NCBI GenBank assembly: GCA_025769875.1
Contig: JAGFNK010000022.1
Span: forward strand, 1 to 64,000
Length of the DNA stretch: 64,000 nucleotides
Reading direction: 5' to 3'
Source: Russula earlei
Lineage: Eukaryota > Basidiomycota > Agaricomycetes > Russulales > Russulaceae
Below the pieces are notes generated by a model. That model saw only the letters and a list, made by a program, of their open reading frames with translations. It ran no database searches and was not told where the DNA came from. The translations under genes and the position numbers were made by a program. Within the stretch, counting starts at the first letter, position 1, and every line of letters starts with the position of its first letter. Shown here piece by piece: positions 25,450 to 37,779 of the stretch.

Positions 25450-28400
25450 CTGGCATAGGTAGAATATGAGATCACAATTCATCATCAAGCTCCATTGGTA
25501 CCCATGTGTGATCATGCGCAGCAGCTTCATCTTCTGCAACGATAAGCCTGTCCTGGTAACAGCACTTCAGGATCTGCAATGCTTTGAAGGTATCTGGTTC
25601 AAGCTGGTTTTAAGCCTTTGTATCCATCAATCCACCTGATGAGAATGCATGCTCAGATGGGACCGAGGAACCTTGAATAGCAAGATAATTGCAAGCAATG
25701 TGGGCTAGTGTTGGAAACTGTGTCTGGTGATGCTATAAATGATAGTAAGACATTGGCTGTATTTCAAAGTATCAGATAACATTGCCCCACCACTTAACTG
25801 GATCATGTTTCCCAATCTCTAACAGACTGTTTGTCAAGACATGTACTGCTGATCACTAAGGACTCAGGAGCAGGTGGGCAAGGGTCAGAACAGATGGTAT
25901 GCAGTGTAGGTGGCATTGAACAGGAGGATGAGCCAAACGACTAGAAGGTACCAGATGGGGACTGGTACATGTTGCAGAAGGCAGAGGCAAAGACTGGAGG
26001 CCAGTGCAGTGAAGGGCTTTAGACAAGGTGGTCATTTGAAGAGTACCTTGAGGAAGAGAGAAGACTTTAAACTGAGTGGTCATGGGGGAGTACCCAGGAA
26101 GATGAGAGTATCACAAATGGACAGTCTGACAACTGCCATGCTGCATTGGGGCTTATATACTGTGTACATGGTCAATTACAAAGAACAGGAACTATTCTAG
26201 ACTCTTTGGTACCATCCAATAGGACTGTAGGGGCATAAACTTGCTTGTGTCAGGTTTAGGGCTTACTGAGCATATTACTGATCATTGTAAAGCAATGGCA
26301 TCATTATGATATCACTGTGGAGTGCTTGGTGAGCAGATGAGGTCAGTGTGGAGTCGCTCAGTCAGCCATGATGTCATTGGAGCTAAATGATGTCATATGA
26401 GTTGTGCAACAAGTTGTAAGGGTTCATGCCATTGTTTTGGGTCCTTGGTGGCTGAGTGGCCATGTGGTTGCCACATGATGATTACGTCATTAGGAAATGG
26501 GTGCCTAGTCATGTCATTGGTGCCTTTGTAACAGCAATATCTTGTACTGCAGGAAGAGTAGCCTGTGAAATAGAAGTGGAATGGCGATACAGAGTGAGAG
26601 AGGCTAGAAATTCTTGGCATGGGCTGCAGCTTGCATGCTCTTGCTCAACATGCCCATGGACTGAAGCTTGGATGAATGACATTGCAAATCCTTTTGGCTT
26701 CACTAGAGAACCTGCACCCTTATGAGAAAATGACAGAAATGAATGTGAAATCAAGATCTCACCTGAGGTTGATGTAGGCATTTCAGAAAGGTATGTTGGG
26801 GGCAATTAATGATGAAAGAGGACATGAAGGAAGCACACTAATTTGTGAAATGCTGCAAGACCCTTTTTGAAGTTTTCAGATGACCAGTTCTGCATTGTGC
26901 ACTCAAGCTTGATGGATGGTTCAACAGCACAGGCAATTGACATCATGAATAGTCTGTTGAGGCAAAGGAACAGGCAATGTGCCAAGACAGACAAAGAATA
27001 TGTCCGTTTGATCAATGGCCATACTATATTTTTGTAATTTCACTAAGCCTTTTACAATACCATGCCAGACTGGAGCAAATCTCAGAGTCATTTCCAGGAT
27101 CTCCCAATTCTTAATTAGACATTTGAGGGTAGGTATGGTGTGCCACATGGTTGAATCCATCTCCATGGAAAATGTAGACTGAGCATTGCATGTCTCCTAG
27201 CTCTTCATGAGTCATAGTGAACAGTGTAGAAATTTGAATAACTTACTTGCAAAACATCATGTACCAACTCAAGTAATTCCCACTCTGCTGGGGCAATAGA
27301 GAAATCACCATATTTCTTCTTTTTGAGATTGGGCACCTTGGGACTTGCATTGGCCAGCAAGCAGAACTTGTTAACGGCCTGTCAATGGATTAGCAGGACC
27401 ATTACATGCAGTCAAGTAATACTCACTGCATGATTCAATAGTACTCAGTCCACAAGATCGTACATCAATCCTCATCAAATATGGATCCATTTGATCAATT
27501 CAAAAGGCTTCAAACCTTCCTCTTGGCACATGGTCGCAAAGAATACCTTTGCTTGTGGAGAAGCGCATATCTGCATACCAAGCTCAGCACACAATATTAA
27601 CAAAAAAAGAAATGAAACAAACCTGATTGATAAGAGCAAGAACTTTACCAAGAAGATCACCCAGATCAAACTCCATGTCATCATCAACCTCCATGTCATT
27701 GTCGATTGGTGTATTGCATGCCAGACTTGCAAGCCACTCCAACTTGTCATCATCCTCATCATCATCTCCATCCTTGTCACCTTCATCATCTAACCCAATA
27801 TCTCCCATGGGTCTTGGTTTTCTTAACTTTTTGTATTGTGATCATGTTGGACAAATGGCTTCAATAAAGGCCTTGGACCCCAGGCTCAGGGTATGTTCCA
27901 TACAACTGAGAAGTTGTCCATCACTGTCAATTAGAACTTGAAGTAAAGTAGAGCCTACCAGCCATGGCACTGGGATGCAATCCACCTCCTACCTGAAGAA
28001 CTATCTAGAACATGCTGTAAGACTTGCATGGTGCAGTCATTGCTTGTTGCGTTGTCTGATGTTTCCCATCCAAGCTATATGCATCATAAGTTAGTATCAG
28101 CAGAAGCTGACATTGGCTCACCTTGTCACATATACCATACTGATCAATTACATGAAGGATTACTGCAGCAGTATTTGCACCACTGTGATTTCCCTTGATC
28201 TCTGTATAGCCCAAGACCTTTGATCAGAGTTCCCACTTGTTGGGCTGATCAGCCTCTGAATGGATATAGTGAGCTATAACTGCAAGATATGGGTCAGATG
28301 CATCTGATGTCCACATGTCAAATGTGATTGAAATCTGGCCCAGAATATCCTAACCAGCAAATAAGTTGCATACAGATGAGTCATAGTTTGAGTGATGTTG

Positions 28401-28470
28401 CACCTTGAATTCTTCTGCTATGAGATCTTTTGCATCCTCAGCTTTGCACATGATCTCCTCCCATACATTT
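25450..28470 (-). pseudogene. hAT transposase, multiply broken
   Basis: Reading on - from 28470: a stretch with MCKAEDAKDLIAEEF, then ISITFDMWTSDASDPYLAVI, KVLGYTEIKGNHSGANTAAV and ILHVIDQYGICDK, typical of the hAT core. An Asp/Glu-rich segment follows at about 27590-27800, then KNWEILEMTLRFAPVWHGIV. The C-terminal dimerisation domain follows at about 25500-25720 (IACNYLAIQGSSVPSEHAFS, ALQILKCCYQDRL). Lesions include TGA replacing Arg before SKVLGY and TAA before NQLEPDTF. An LTR fragment and several frame breaks add to these. Not functional. Confidence 0.85.
25832..26604 (-). repeat. Family-1 LTR, copy C, truncated
   Basis: Begins TGTCAAGACATG like copy A and aligns with it to the AGTGAGAGAGG motif near 26604, then diverges. 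The TTCGTAACA end is missing and the flank CTGTT (25827-25831) has no partner, so one end is deleted. It is more diverged from A and B than they are from each other. Confidence 0.8.
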
Positions 28471-28520
28471 GAGGTTCAAACCTCAGTTCTGAACCAAACT
28501 TCAGCATCCCTAAATGTGAC

Positions 28521-31482
28521 ATTATGCCCATTCATATTGTTCTGTCACACAAATTATTGTTCTCATAAATCTACACAGCTCCTTACTCATTTTCAGTTTG
28601 GCATTGTAAAATGCCTAGATTAGTATTCCTCTGTTGTAGTGTAACTGAATGGACTGCAAAATTATCAGTGCTTATTATCAATTATGTCATGAACTATCCA
28701 ATCCAAAATTATAGATTAATAACCTTGAATTGTCATAATTGTTATTATCAGTTATTATCTATAATAACAATAATGGTTGATAAGATTATTAGGGGGTAGA
28801 ATGGCAACAATAATTTCAGTTTTTGAGAAACAATGCTAGCGAGGAATAATTGCTTATTATCTCTCACTAGCGCAGGAGGATTTTTTCACCACGGATAGCG
28901 GACTCGGAGCTGGTCGCTTCGACCGTGACGAACCACGATGAGAGACGGATGATCGAAGGACTGCAGTGAAACGGTTAGCGAGTCGGATCTGCCCAGAAAG
29001 GGGGGAAACTCACGTTACGTTACGGATCTGACGCGAGAGCGCTCAGGTCCTGGGGATGACGCTATGTCGTCGGTCGAGTGATCCCAGGCTCGCGGTGAAG
29101 CAAGCGGCGAACTATGACCTGGGAGTCGAGAAGTATCAAACAGGCGTCATGGGGAACGGCGCGAAGCGTACGAGTCCAAAAGGACCAACAAAGAGTCCGG
29201 CCCGTCCACACCACTCGCGCTGTGCAGTCAAACCTATGAGTCGTTTACAAGGCCTCAAAAGAGAAAGTGAAAATGGTGGACCGCCCGCCCTCCCACTGAT
29301 ACGTACCGGGGAATGACAGCGACGCCAAAAGGCGTCACGTCTTGTCCGAGTCGGGACGTTGAGATGCTCTTCGAGTGAGAAGCCACGGAAGTCATAAAAT
29401 ATTGTACGGGTGTCCCCACCCGCCTTCCCGCACTTACCCCATCGCCTTTTTTTCAAGTCGACCAGCCAAGCCGAGTAAGCGAGACCTGTTTAGTGGACCC
29501 GATGCGGGCGATAGAAAACAGATCCACCGTGTGACGGCTCAAGTTCAGGCCCCCAGTCGTGGCCAAGCAGCCGCAAATTATAGAAGCCCAGTGAAGGTGC
29601 AACGTTTCCGCGCACGACTTCCAACACAGCCGCAACAGGACAGAAGATACAGACCGAGCAGGCAGAGACCTCCAGGTAAGCGATCGGTCAAGATTCACAT
29701 GGAGGTTGCCAGGAAAAGTCGTACGAGGTCGCATCTCGGCAAAGGTGCAAACAGAGGTGCACAACTTCCACCGGATGGAGATACACAAGATCATATGAAG
29801 TACTGTGGCATCTCGGCAAGGTGCAAACAGCGGTCCACAACTTCTGCCCGAGAGTGATACCAATACTGCCAGCCATATGTCGACGAGCCAGACATCGGTG
29901 GCAAGGGCAGGGATAACACAGAGAGGACTTCGTCACCCAAGAATGCACAAGACCGCCCCAGAAACATGCAGACTAAACGACACTCAGACGAGACCAGAAC
30001 TAACTAAACTGCCAGCGTCTTGGAACCTGAGTGAGAGACAGGTTAGGTGTTGGAAGACGGTGAGGTTGTGCCACCAGTATTCGCGTGAGAGTTCAAACAC
30101 GACCGAAGGGTACTACAAGTAGCTTGGGGCACCAGAAGAGCTCACGTGACCGTCACGATTGCTTTTTGGTTTGCTGAACCCTTTGAGGCTATTGCCGCGT
30201 CTTTCTCACCTCTGTCCGAGACAGGGACGCATAGATGTGACAGACGAGACAAAAGTGCCGCCATTCAGTTCTAGAAACGGTGGAAGGAGACCCGATCGGA
30301 CAGAAGAGGAGATCAGGTCCCGACGCCGCGAAGCATGAAGGAAAGGAAACATGGGTGCCGGCGAGCCGGCCAAACTTGACGGAGTGTGCGGCGAGGAGTC
30401 GACGGCCAGATAAAGTGGGCATCGGAGAGGAGGCGAGGAACTGAAGGGTGCCCGAACAAATGCGCCTATATATATATGCGCGGAACGGACGTCGGCCGTG
30501 ACTCGATCCTTTGTGGATGTGGAACTGGACCGGCCCAAGCGTCGCGCAGCCACACGAGCTGTGTGCTTGACACGCCCGGGACGCCCGTTGACCTTATTGT
30601 GCGGCATCCACGTCGTCAAAGCAAAAGGGGCCCATCCGACGGGGTTCGCTTTATGGTGACGGTGCCCAGGTGCCACCACCGTGGAACGACGCCACCGCCC
30701 GAGCGACGGCGTCGCTAGCCCGGTCAGGGTCACGTGACCATATGTCGATGAGATGAGAGAGCGGCGTGGCCAAGTGAGGTTTGGCGTTCAGTCGAAAGCG
30801 TTGGACGCCCGAGGGTGCAATAAACGACGAGCAAGAAGTGTAGAAGGAGATCCGAAGAGGGCTGTGCGTGCTGATGAATCGGGGCCGAGATCTGAGTACT
30901 CCCAAAAGGATGGCGTGAGTTGTGGGACGCGGCGCGACGGTGGGACGTCCATCATGATCTGCGGTGACCTGAGCCGGGGGTAAAAGGGAGTGGCGAGCGC
31001 TCATTCGAACACGTCGATCCCCTAATATTTGGCTGGCGGGCATGGCTGGGATGAGAGGAGCCGCCTTGGGGACGATAAGATTCGAATCAACGTTGACTGA
31101 GAACGGGCACCAATTTATAACCTGATTTCGACGTGCCTGTCAGCCACCAAGATGCCTCATGGCATGCATCCGTTGGTATGTTATTTGGTTGGATAGGAGA
31201 GCATTCTGAGTCGATCACCGTCTCGGTTTCAAGCCCCACGTTTCAACTGAGAGAACAAGAACGATTGGCTCTCGAGCGGAGCACAAGGACCAGTAGAGCG
31301 GGTTCTGCCAATGGTGCTCGGCCTCAGGTCCGGTCAGCCTCCATGAGGAACACCAATGAGATGCTATGCAATACACAAGGAAACCAAAGCGTAGAGGCTA
31401 TTAGTCTAAATTATTACCCCCGTCCCGAGCAAGGAATCCGTGACGTGTCCTATCGCCAGAGATCCGTTCGCTCACCCAAAAG
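28521..31482. other. Gene-poor stretch, AT-rich then GC-rich
   Basis: AT-rich, with an inverted ATTATTATC-type sequence near 28735-28800, up to about 28.86 kb, then an abrupt rise in GC. Overlapping open frames on both strands (for example 29375-29857 + and 30206-30733 -) lack family motifs, introns or a shared frame. A TATATATATA palindrome sits at about 30470. No gene supported. Confidence 0.45.
29732..29850. repeat. Imperfect tandem pair, ~40 bp units, 77-bp spacing
   Basis: CATCTCGGCAAAGGTGCAAA at 29732 recurs as CATCTCGGCAAGGTGCAAAC at 29809, each followed by a CAACTTC-containing tail. Small local duplication of unknown meaning. Confidence 0.7.
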
Positions 31483-32437
31483 TCATCCGTGTCTTGCATC
31501 CTGAGCTACGTTCTCCCACGCGGTTCGGGTGGCGGCGCGAATCCGCATGCTGATGCTGCCGAAACTGTCCAAGGCGGGCCGGACGTCAAGCGAGAAGACG
31601 GGCGATCCGTCCGGGAGCGGTGGCGCGCCGTAATAGTCGATAACATATCGGACTTGTTCTCCCGTCGAAGGACGCCGAACGATCCAGTCGTGGCGGTCAA
31701 ACGGGGGTTCGTTGCTGGGCGATGTCAGTCCTCGTCTCGTCAAAGAGTATTCAATATCCCGGCCGTCGGGACACGTACTTGAAGCGATCCGGTAAGAGCC
31801 AGCCGACAACTAGCCAGAACCTTGCCTTTGGCGAGAGTTCGCCGGGGCGTCCCTTCAAGCTTACAAGTTGAAATTTCTCGTCCCTGTCCGCCGGACACGT
31901 CAGAATCGGCCGCCTGGTCCGTGGATAGGTGAAAACGCACTTGTTGACTTGTGTCTCCCACTTGTGCACTTCTTCCCATGCTTTCTCGTTCAGGAAGTTG
32001 TGGATCTGCACCATGGTCTCGATCTCGCCTTCCGGGGTTTCCCATCCCTTCCGGACCAGCGCGTTGTAGAACTGTTGCGGGGACGGGTACTCCCAATTTC
32101 CCGCGGCATCACGAGGTATCGAGGACGCAGTGCGCTCGGTGGGAAGATCGATGGTCTGCGTGGGCACCCGTTCCTGGGTGAGAACAGGGAGGTGGTTCCG
32201 TGGGTCTAGTGCTTCTGACGATGAAGATTTTGAAAAGGACGCGTGGTCAACGGGACAACCGGAAGCGGCAGTCGAGGACCGTACACGGGTTTCTATGGAG
32301 GTGTGATCCACCGGACAGGAAGGAGGGACAGTCAAAGGGGTTGGTGGATGTTTTGCGAATGCCGAATGGTCTACCGGACAGCTTGCGGATGACGATGAGT
32401 TGGCAGTGTGCGTGGGGGAAGAGGTAGTCTGGCCCAT
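31483..32437 (-). CDS. CYC3: Cytochrome c haem lyase (holocytochrome c synthase)
   Basis: Model: complement of 32437-31779 and 31714-31483 with one 64-nt intron; 296 aa. The enzyme sits in the mitochondrial intermembrane space and attaches haem covalently to apocytochrome c. The N-terminus starts MGQTTSS and carries three CPVDH motifs (residues about 21, 41 and 61), the haem-binding CPV type. Then come WEYPSPQQFYNALVRKGWET, MVQIHNFLNEKAWEEVHKWE (the His is the expected axial haem ligand), RPILTCPADRDEKFQLVSLK, and GRPGELSPKARFWLVVGWLL. After the intron FDRHDWIVRRPSTGEQVRYV and IDYYGAP complete the family signature. The start is the ATG nearest the CPV region. An E-box lies about 145 bp upstream. 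Confidence 0.95.
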
Positions 32438-32579
32438 CCTCGAGGATTTCGTTGTGTAGCGTGTAGCACAGGGTACAGCGAAAACGTAGAATCTTATGTC
32501 GCAGTGGTTGAATGCAGGCAGACGGAGACAGATTCCGGAGTTTTCGCTGTCTTTTTGCGCGCGCGCTATCGTCATAAGT

Positions 32580-32585
32580 CACGTG
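32580..32585. promoter_or_regulatory. CACGTG E-box upstream of haem lyase
   Basis: GTCACGTGAT lies about 145 bp upstream of the haem lyase ATG. CACGTG in this context is the Cbf1/bHLH site often found before fungal respiratory genes. Binding here is inference. Confidence 0.4.
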
Positions 32586-32769
32586 ATATACAGCCCTAAT
32601 ATGATTTATATGTTACGCCAACGAACCGCGTAACCCCCACATTGATACTGCCATTTACACAAGATGCAATGCACCCCGGGCGTCTACCTTCATTCAGTGT
32701 ATTTTCTTTCTGTACTGTAGAGAGCGCTCTTCGACAAAACCCGGACGGCCCGGACGGCTCCAACTGTAC

Positions 32770-33156
32770 TCAGTACCGCGGCGCCACCTCAGCCTCAGAG
32801 TTGAGCCGATTCATCGCTCCTTCCATCGCCCATCTCCGCGGGTCGTAACTCAAAATGGGCGTCAAATTGAGGGGGTTGACATGCGAGAGAATGGGGTGAG
32901 GCGATTGGCCGCGGAACCACCGGGCTTCGGGTGCTACAGTTGACCACACTGTAAAGCTACCCTCGCGTGACCGAGGCGGGGAGACGCTGAGCTCCGGATG
33001 CAAGATCGGTTCTGTTGTCCGGTTAAAAACATACTCCAGATGAAGCCTGAAGCCCCGCTGTTGACTCCTCGTCGTTAGCGTCCGATCTGGCGGAGGGTGG
33101 AGACCGACAGGCAGGTGTTGGGGTGGTGGGCTTGTGACGTTGATGCCAGATGCCAC
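32770..33156 (-). CDS. Hypothetical 128-aa open frame
   Basis: A single uninterrupted frame starts MASGINVTSPPPQHLPVG and is Pro-, Arg- and Ser-rich, with VWSTVAPEARWFRG in the middle. No domain, signal peptide or membrane segment. Its length and ATG start make it worth listing, but GC-rich sequence yields such frames by chance and no homologue comes to mind. Confidence 0.25.
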   Translation of the reverse strand: MASGINVTSPPPQHLPVGLHPPPDRTLTTRSQQRGFRLHLEYVFNRTTEPILHPELSVSPPRSREGSFTVWSTVAPEARWFRGQSPHPILSHVNPLNLTPILSYDPRRWAMEGAMNRLNSEAEVAPRY

Positions 33157-34629
33157 ACGGGTGTGCGGTCAGAAATAGAACGCGTTTGATCCCCAAATTA
33201 TCGCGGCCCTTTACGGGAAGGGTCAAATTTAATTAAACTTGATATCAGTATGAGTTGCCGTATCAGGAAATCTCTTCACCCCCGCAGGTGCCATAATCAA
33301 GAAAAGGATCAAGGGGGATATAAAGCGGTTTTGATTGAAGAAATCAGGACGGTCGAGTTTATTTGGTAGTTATACTTGCAAAAATTGGTCATTCCTTGAT
33401 CCTGGTGATCATCCCTAGGGAGAAATGCATGGCATGAAACATCAGTGTTGGTCACATGCGCCATATGTCAGGTGCAGAAAAAAAAACATGCTCCGTTCAC
33501 GGTTCCTACTGGAACTACGTTGACACTTGAAGTTTTGAGGGTGTTGGTCGTCGTTGCGCGCTCGTTGTCCACTCAATCGACGCGAGATTCAAATCGGTGG
33601 GTAGCGCGGGGACCCCGTGTACCCGCTAGCCCGCGCAGCGGCATCATTCCATCCACCACACCGCGTTTCAAGTTCTTTTCTCTGACCCAGCTTTATTCCT
33701 ATTTCCTTTCCGAGCAGCGGACTGCATACGGTTTGGCTTTAGTCAGAGAATGAAAAGGAGAGTGTCGCGTAACAGGGGCTTCAAGAAATAACGAGATGGC
33801 CTGAATTGAAGCTTCCGGTGTTCTGGATTCACTTGTCGATCTACGGAGCCCTTTAGGAACGGTGTATTATGTTTTGAAGCTGAAGCTCAGCTCAGGCAAC
33901 TTCGCCAATCGATCGTCTCGTGTGACCAGCTTCAGGGCGGTACCGCAACAGCAAGAAGTGATGGTGATCACATAGGTGATCCGTCGCAATTCGCGATGGG
34001 CATTGAGCAACAGAATATTGTGCTGCTTTTAAGCGCGTAGAACCTTTTGCCACGAAGAGTCGTATCCAAGATGAGTGTTCCATGAGAGCCACGGAAGGTT
34101 ACCTCCACAATGCGGCACCGGGAGATGAAACGGCGGGGTCGGGTACGACATGGTGCCGGACTCCGAGTACAGTACCTGGATTTGCGCTGCAAAGTCGCGA
34201 TGTTGGCATCGAAGCTGTCGAGCTTACGCCGGACATGCAGAGGACGACAATAAAGATCGCGACGGCGGGTCCGAAGTGGGCCAGTTTCCGACTGATGCAA
34301 AATGCAAAGAACAGAAAGATGGCACACACATCGCAAGGGCACAGGAAACGGCGGACTGGTAGTGGATGCGGTACTGAGTCAAGTAGTGCGACTGAGGTGG
34401 AGTGGGGAGTGACCAGGGGTCCGTCGATATCTGAGATCTGCTGTGCATGCATGTGCTACCCGACCTTCCTCACGACGTTTCTGCTGCTTCCAAACCAACC
34501 GATGAATTTCCACAGCTTAGACCCGCCTCGCATAAATATTCTTCTGCCATCTTTCCATGCCTCGTCTCCCCGCCCTTCTTCTTCGCCCCTCCCCCCTTTT
34601 TCCTTCTTCCCAAAGTACCATTGTCCATC
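33157..34629. other. Intergenic, upstream of the sugar transporter
   Basis: Contains a pyrimidine-rich tract at about 34480-34625 directly before the transporter start, as is common in basidiomycete promoters. The long + frame running into the transporter from 34082 has no conserved sequence before the transporter ATG. Nothing else recognised. Confidence 0.5.
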
Positions 34630-36388
34630 ATGCCAGGTGGTCCAGTCGCTGCAGGCGGAGGAATCGGGATCAATGGCCCAAAGAACAAAGCCACTGGCAT
34701 CCTCATGGTTCGCCTTTTCCCTCGTGCTCTCTCTTTCCCCCTCTCTCACCATTACTTCCTCAAAGACCGCTTTCGCTGCGTTCGGTGGTATCCTCTTTGG
34801 TTATGATACCGGTACCATCTCCGGTCTTCAGCAGATGCCTGATTGGCTTCGCACTTTTGGTCACCAAGTTCCCGTATCCACAACGTTCCCTGACGGCTAT
34901 GGTATCACGTCGTCTCAGAGGTCTCTCGTCGTATCAATTCTCTCTGCCGGCACATTCTTTGGTCCAGTTTATCTCACTCTTTTCCTTCTCCTGAGTTCTG
35001 ATTTCAGTAATCTAGGCGCCCTCCTCGCCGCTCCCTTTGGTGATACCCTCGGCCGCAAATGGGGCATCGTTGCCTCCTGTCTCGTCTTCTCCCTCGGTAT
35101 CGCCCTCCAGACAGCAGCAACGAGCCTTCCTCCCTTCGTCGTCGGTCGTGTATTTGCCGGTCTCGGCGTAGGTTTGGTCTCCACATTGGTTCCAATGTAT
35201 CAGTCCGAGTGCGCCCCCAAGTGGCTCCGTGGTGCCATCGTCGGTCTCTACCAGTGGGCAATCACCATTGGACTTCTCCTCGCCGCCATTTTCAACAACG
35301 CCACAAAAAATCGAAGGGATCACTCCGCGTATCGCATTCCTGTCGCCATCCAGTTTGTTTGGGCTGCAGTTCTTGCTGGAGGCATGGCTATCCTCCCCGA
35401 GGTGCGTACTTTCGTCGCTACCCACCCTTGAATCACGTGTAAACGAGTCTGATACCCTATTCTAGTCGCCTCGTTGGCTTATCAAGAAACATCGTGATGC
35501 TGATGCCGCTCAGGCACTCGCCCGTCTGACCTCGCTTCCGCCTGATCATCCCGAACTTCGAACTGAACTGGATGAGATTCGCCTCAATTTGAAGCGAGAG
35601 GAGGAGCATGGTTCAAGCTCCTACCTTGACTGCTTCCGACCCACAGATAATCGCATGCGCTTCCGTACTCTCACTGGCATTTTCCTCCAAGCCTGGCAGC
35701 AACTTACCGGAATCAATTTCATCTTCTACTTTGGCACAACTTTCTTCACTAACGCTGGAATACACAACCCCTTCCTCATCACTATCGCAACATCCACAGT
35801 CAACGTCGGCATGACCCTCCCCGGAATTTGGGGTGTCGAGCGATTTGGTCGACGTCGCCTACTTATTGTCGGTGCCATTGGCATGACCATCTGCGAATAC
35901 ATGATCGCTATTATAGGCTCGGCTACGAAAGCGACCGATCAGTCCGCACAGTCTGCAGAAGTGGCGCTTGTTTGCTTCTACATCGCCTTCTTCGCCTCTA
36001 CATGGGGACCCATTGCCTGGGTCGTCACCGGAGAGATCTTCCCCCTCCAAATTCGAGCCAAGGCAATGTCCCTCTCAGTCGCGTCCAACTGGCTTTGGAA
36101 TTTCGGTATCGCCTACTCCAGTGAGTGCCTTGTTTCGTTTATGTGCGCGTTCTGGCCACGTCCTTATACCCTTCCGTAGCACCGTACCTGGTCGACGCGG
36201 GTCCTGGAAATCTAGATCTTGGCTCCAAGGTGTTCTACATCTGGGGCTCAACTTGTTTCTGCTGCATACTGTTTGCATACTTCTGCATTCCCGAGACAAA
36301 GGGTCTTTCCCTTGAGCAGATAGACTTGCTGTACCAGAATGTGGCCCCCCGTTCACTCGGTCTCGTACCGCAAGCGACTCCTCGCTGA
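34630..36388 (+). CDS. MFS sugar transporter (hexose type), C-terminus frameshifted
   Basis: Model: join(34630..34707, 34766..34961, 35016..35401, 35466..36120, 36180..36388); 507 aa as read. A 12-helix plasma-membrane sugar/H+ symporter of the major facilitator superfamily. Signatures in order: AFAAFGGILFGYDTGTISGL, GDTLGRKWGI, VGRVFAGLGVGLVSTLVPMY, SECAPKWLRGAIVGLYQWAI, SPRWLIKK, FLQAWQQLTGINFIFYFGTT, VERFGRRRLLIVGA, WVVTGEIFPLQIRAKAMSLS and PETKGLSLEQIDLLYQN. After QNVAP the frame ends in a short unusual tail. One base fewer in the six-C run at 36345-36350 would give a hydrophilic tail (SYRKRLLAEGTELSE ... GSNEKV) ending at 36473, typical of the family. The lesion sits in a homopolymer, so an assembly indel is likely. 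Substrate is not determined. Confidence 0.9.
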
Positions 36389-37316
36389 GGGCACTGAGCT
36401 TTCAGAAACCGGTGGCATCGCTGTCCGCGCTATCAACAAGGATGACGACTTGGGATCAAACGAGAAGGTTTGAAACGTCCCACCTCTGCATACATCTCTT
36501 TTACTCGACGTCTCGTAAACGCGTTATTTGCTTTCCCTGTAATGATAGTCACTTGTGCTCACCCCCCGGGAGCGTTTGGCGGCGTCGGGTGTTTTGATTT
36601 CGGATGGCTTGGACAAAAACACGCGAGCGGTTGTATTAACACAATATCAATCCAGTTCTTCACTTGCAGTTGTTTGGTGACGCACCTATCCCCTTTCAGA
36701 AAGGCCTGGAGACTGTAGCGTTCATCACGGTGAAAGCGGGGAGTCCCCATACTCCATCCCGGTTTAGATACTGGGATGATGGTCCGTTTTGCCTTGTGTC
36801 TCCTTTGGGCTGTAGGATATGGAAGCCTGAAGGTAGCCTGAACCGATGACCCCGCACAGCATCATATCGAGTTGACGTGCGGGGCGGCGAGCTGTGCGTT
36901 TCACATGATCAATTTTTTTGCGTGTTGGGTGAATCAAAGAACTCGTGTGCCCATAGTTGGATCAACTCGGATCTGAGACGCCTCCGTTTCAAGTTGGCAA
37001 CTTTGGGTTCGGATCCCGGGTTCCAACCTCGTGGTTTCAATCATGGGGGTAACGCTGGGGAGTTGGGATGAGCCGTTACTCCACTCCCTGAGACGTCCTC
37101 TCGGTTTTAAGAAGTTGGGAGAGAGCGGCGGCGCCACCCACACGAAATCACGGCATCGAACGTGATGTGAATGGCGGTAATGATCCAGCGCCCTCACTCT
37201 ATGGCAACTTTTGCGCACACGGCCTCCATCCCCCTTTTGGTTTTAATATTTTGTCCGCGTATGTCGAATTCGGCAAGGACGAGAGTCGGGACACGCGGAG
37301 TGAGAAGTCACAAGTC

Positions 37317-37366
37317 GGGGGGGGGGGGGGGGGGTCTGTCTGTCTGTCTCTGTCTGTCTGTCTTGC
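37317..37366. repeat. Poly-G run followed by (TCTG)n
   Basis: A run of about 16 G followed by TCTGTCTGTCTCTGTCTGTC. Runs of this kind are prone to assembly error. Confidence 0.9.
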
Positions 37367-37779
37367 TTGAGCTTATTTTTGCCGCGAGAAGGGGGAGATC
37401 GGCCCTGGCCATGCGGACGACGTACAGCAACTGACGTCATGACGGAACAGTTCTGTGAAGATTTCCCGAGAAAGAAAGAAAAAATGATCGGGCGGGGCGG
37501 CGCGAATGAGCGCGATGCGGTCGCACTGACCGCTGCCTGCCCCCTGGACCTGCCCCCGGTCGCCATGCCATGCCATGCCATGCGGGGACAGACGCATCGC
37601 ACGTTCCCCCCCCCCCTCTCAATCGATCGTATGGATATTCCAAATCTGGGCGTAGGCCCCCCAGCTGGGCAAGGCTGCAGACGCCCAGGTTACCGGGAAG
37701 AGCGTTGACCGGTTAACCCGGAGTGATCACGATGTGCCTCGAGCGGGCACTGGTGGGAGAGCACTGTTGTTGGAGGCTT

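Larger units (their letters stand above)
24013..28512 (-). mobile_element. hAT DNA transposon, 4.5 kb, degenerate
   Basis: The ends are TAGGGATGCC at 24013 and the inverse GCATCCCTA at 28512. They are flanked by the identical 8-bp AATGTGAC at 24005-24012 and 28513-28520, the hallmark duplication of hAT elements. The first ~25 bp form an imperfect inverted repeat containing AAGTT-CAGTTCAG-type sequence. The transposase remnant lies on -. A truncated family-1 LTR (25832-26604) sits inside. The perfect duplication against a decayed coding region suggests moderate age. Confidence 0.93.

Noticed and set aside
26604..26955. Right end of LTR copy C with a CTGTT duplication near 26951
   Set aside because: Sequence before it does not end in CA and shows no homology with copies A and B past 26604.
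29375..30733. Overlapping 110-175-codon frames on both strands
   Set aside because: Arg/Pro/Ser-rich with no family features; openness follows from GC-rich sequence.
36950..37045. Possible tRNA from a GGGTTCGGATCCC T-arm-like motif
   Set aside because: No matching acceptor stem or anticodon arm could be drawn.
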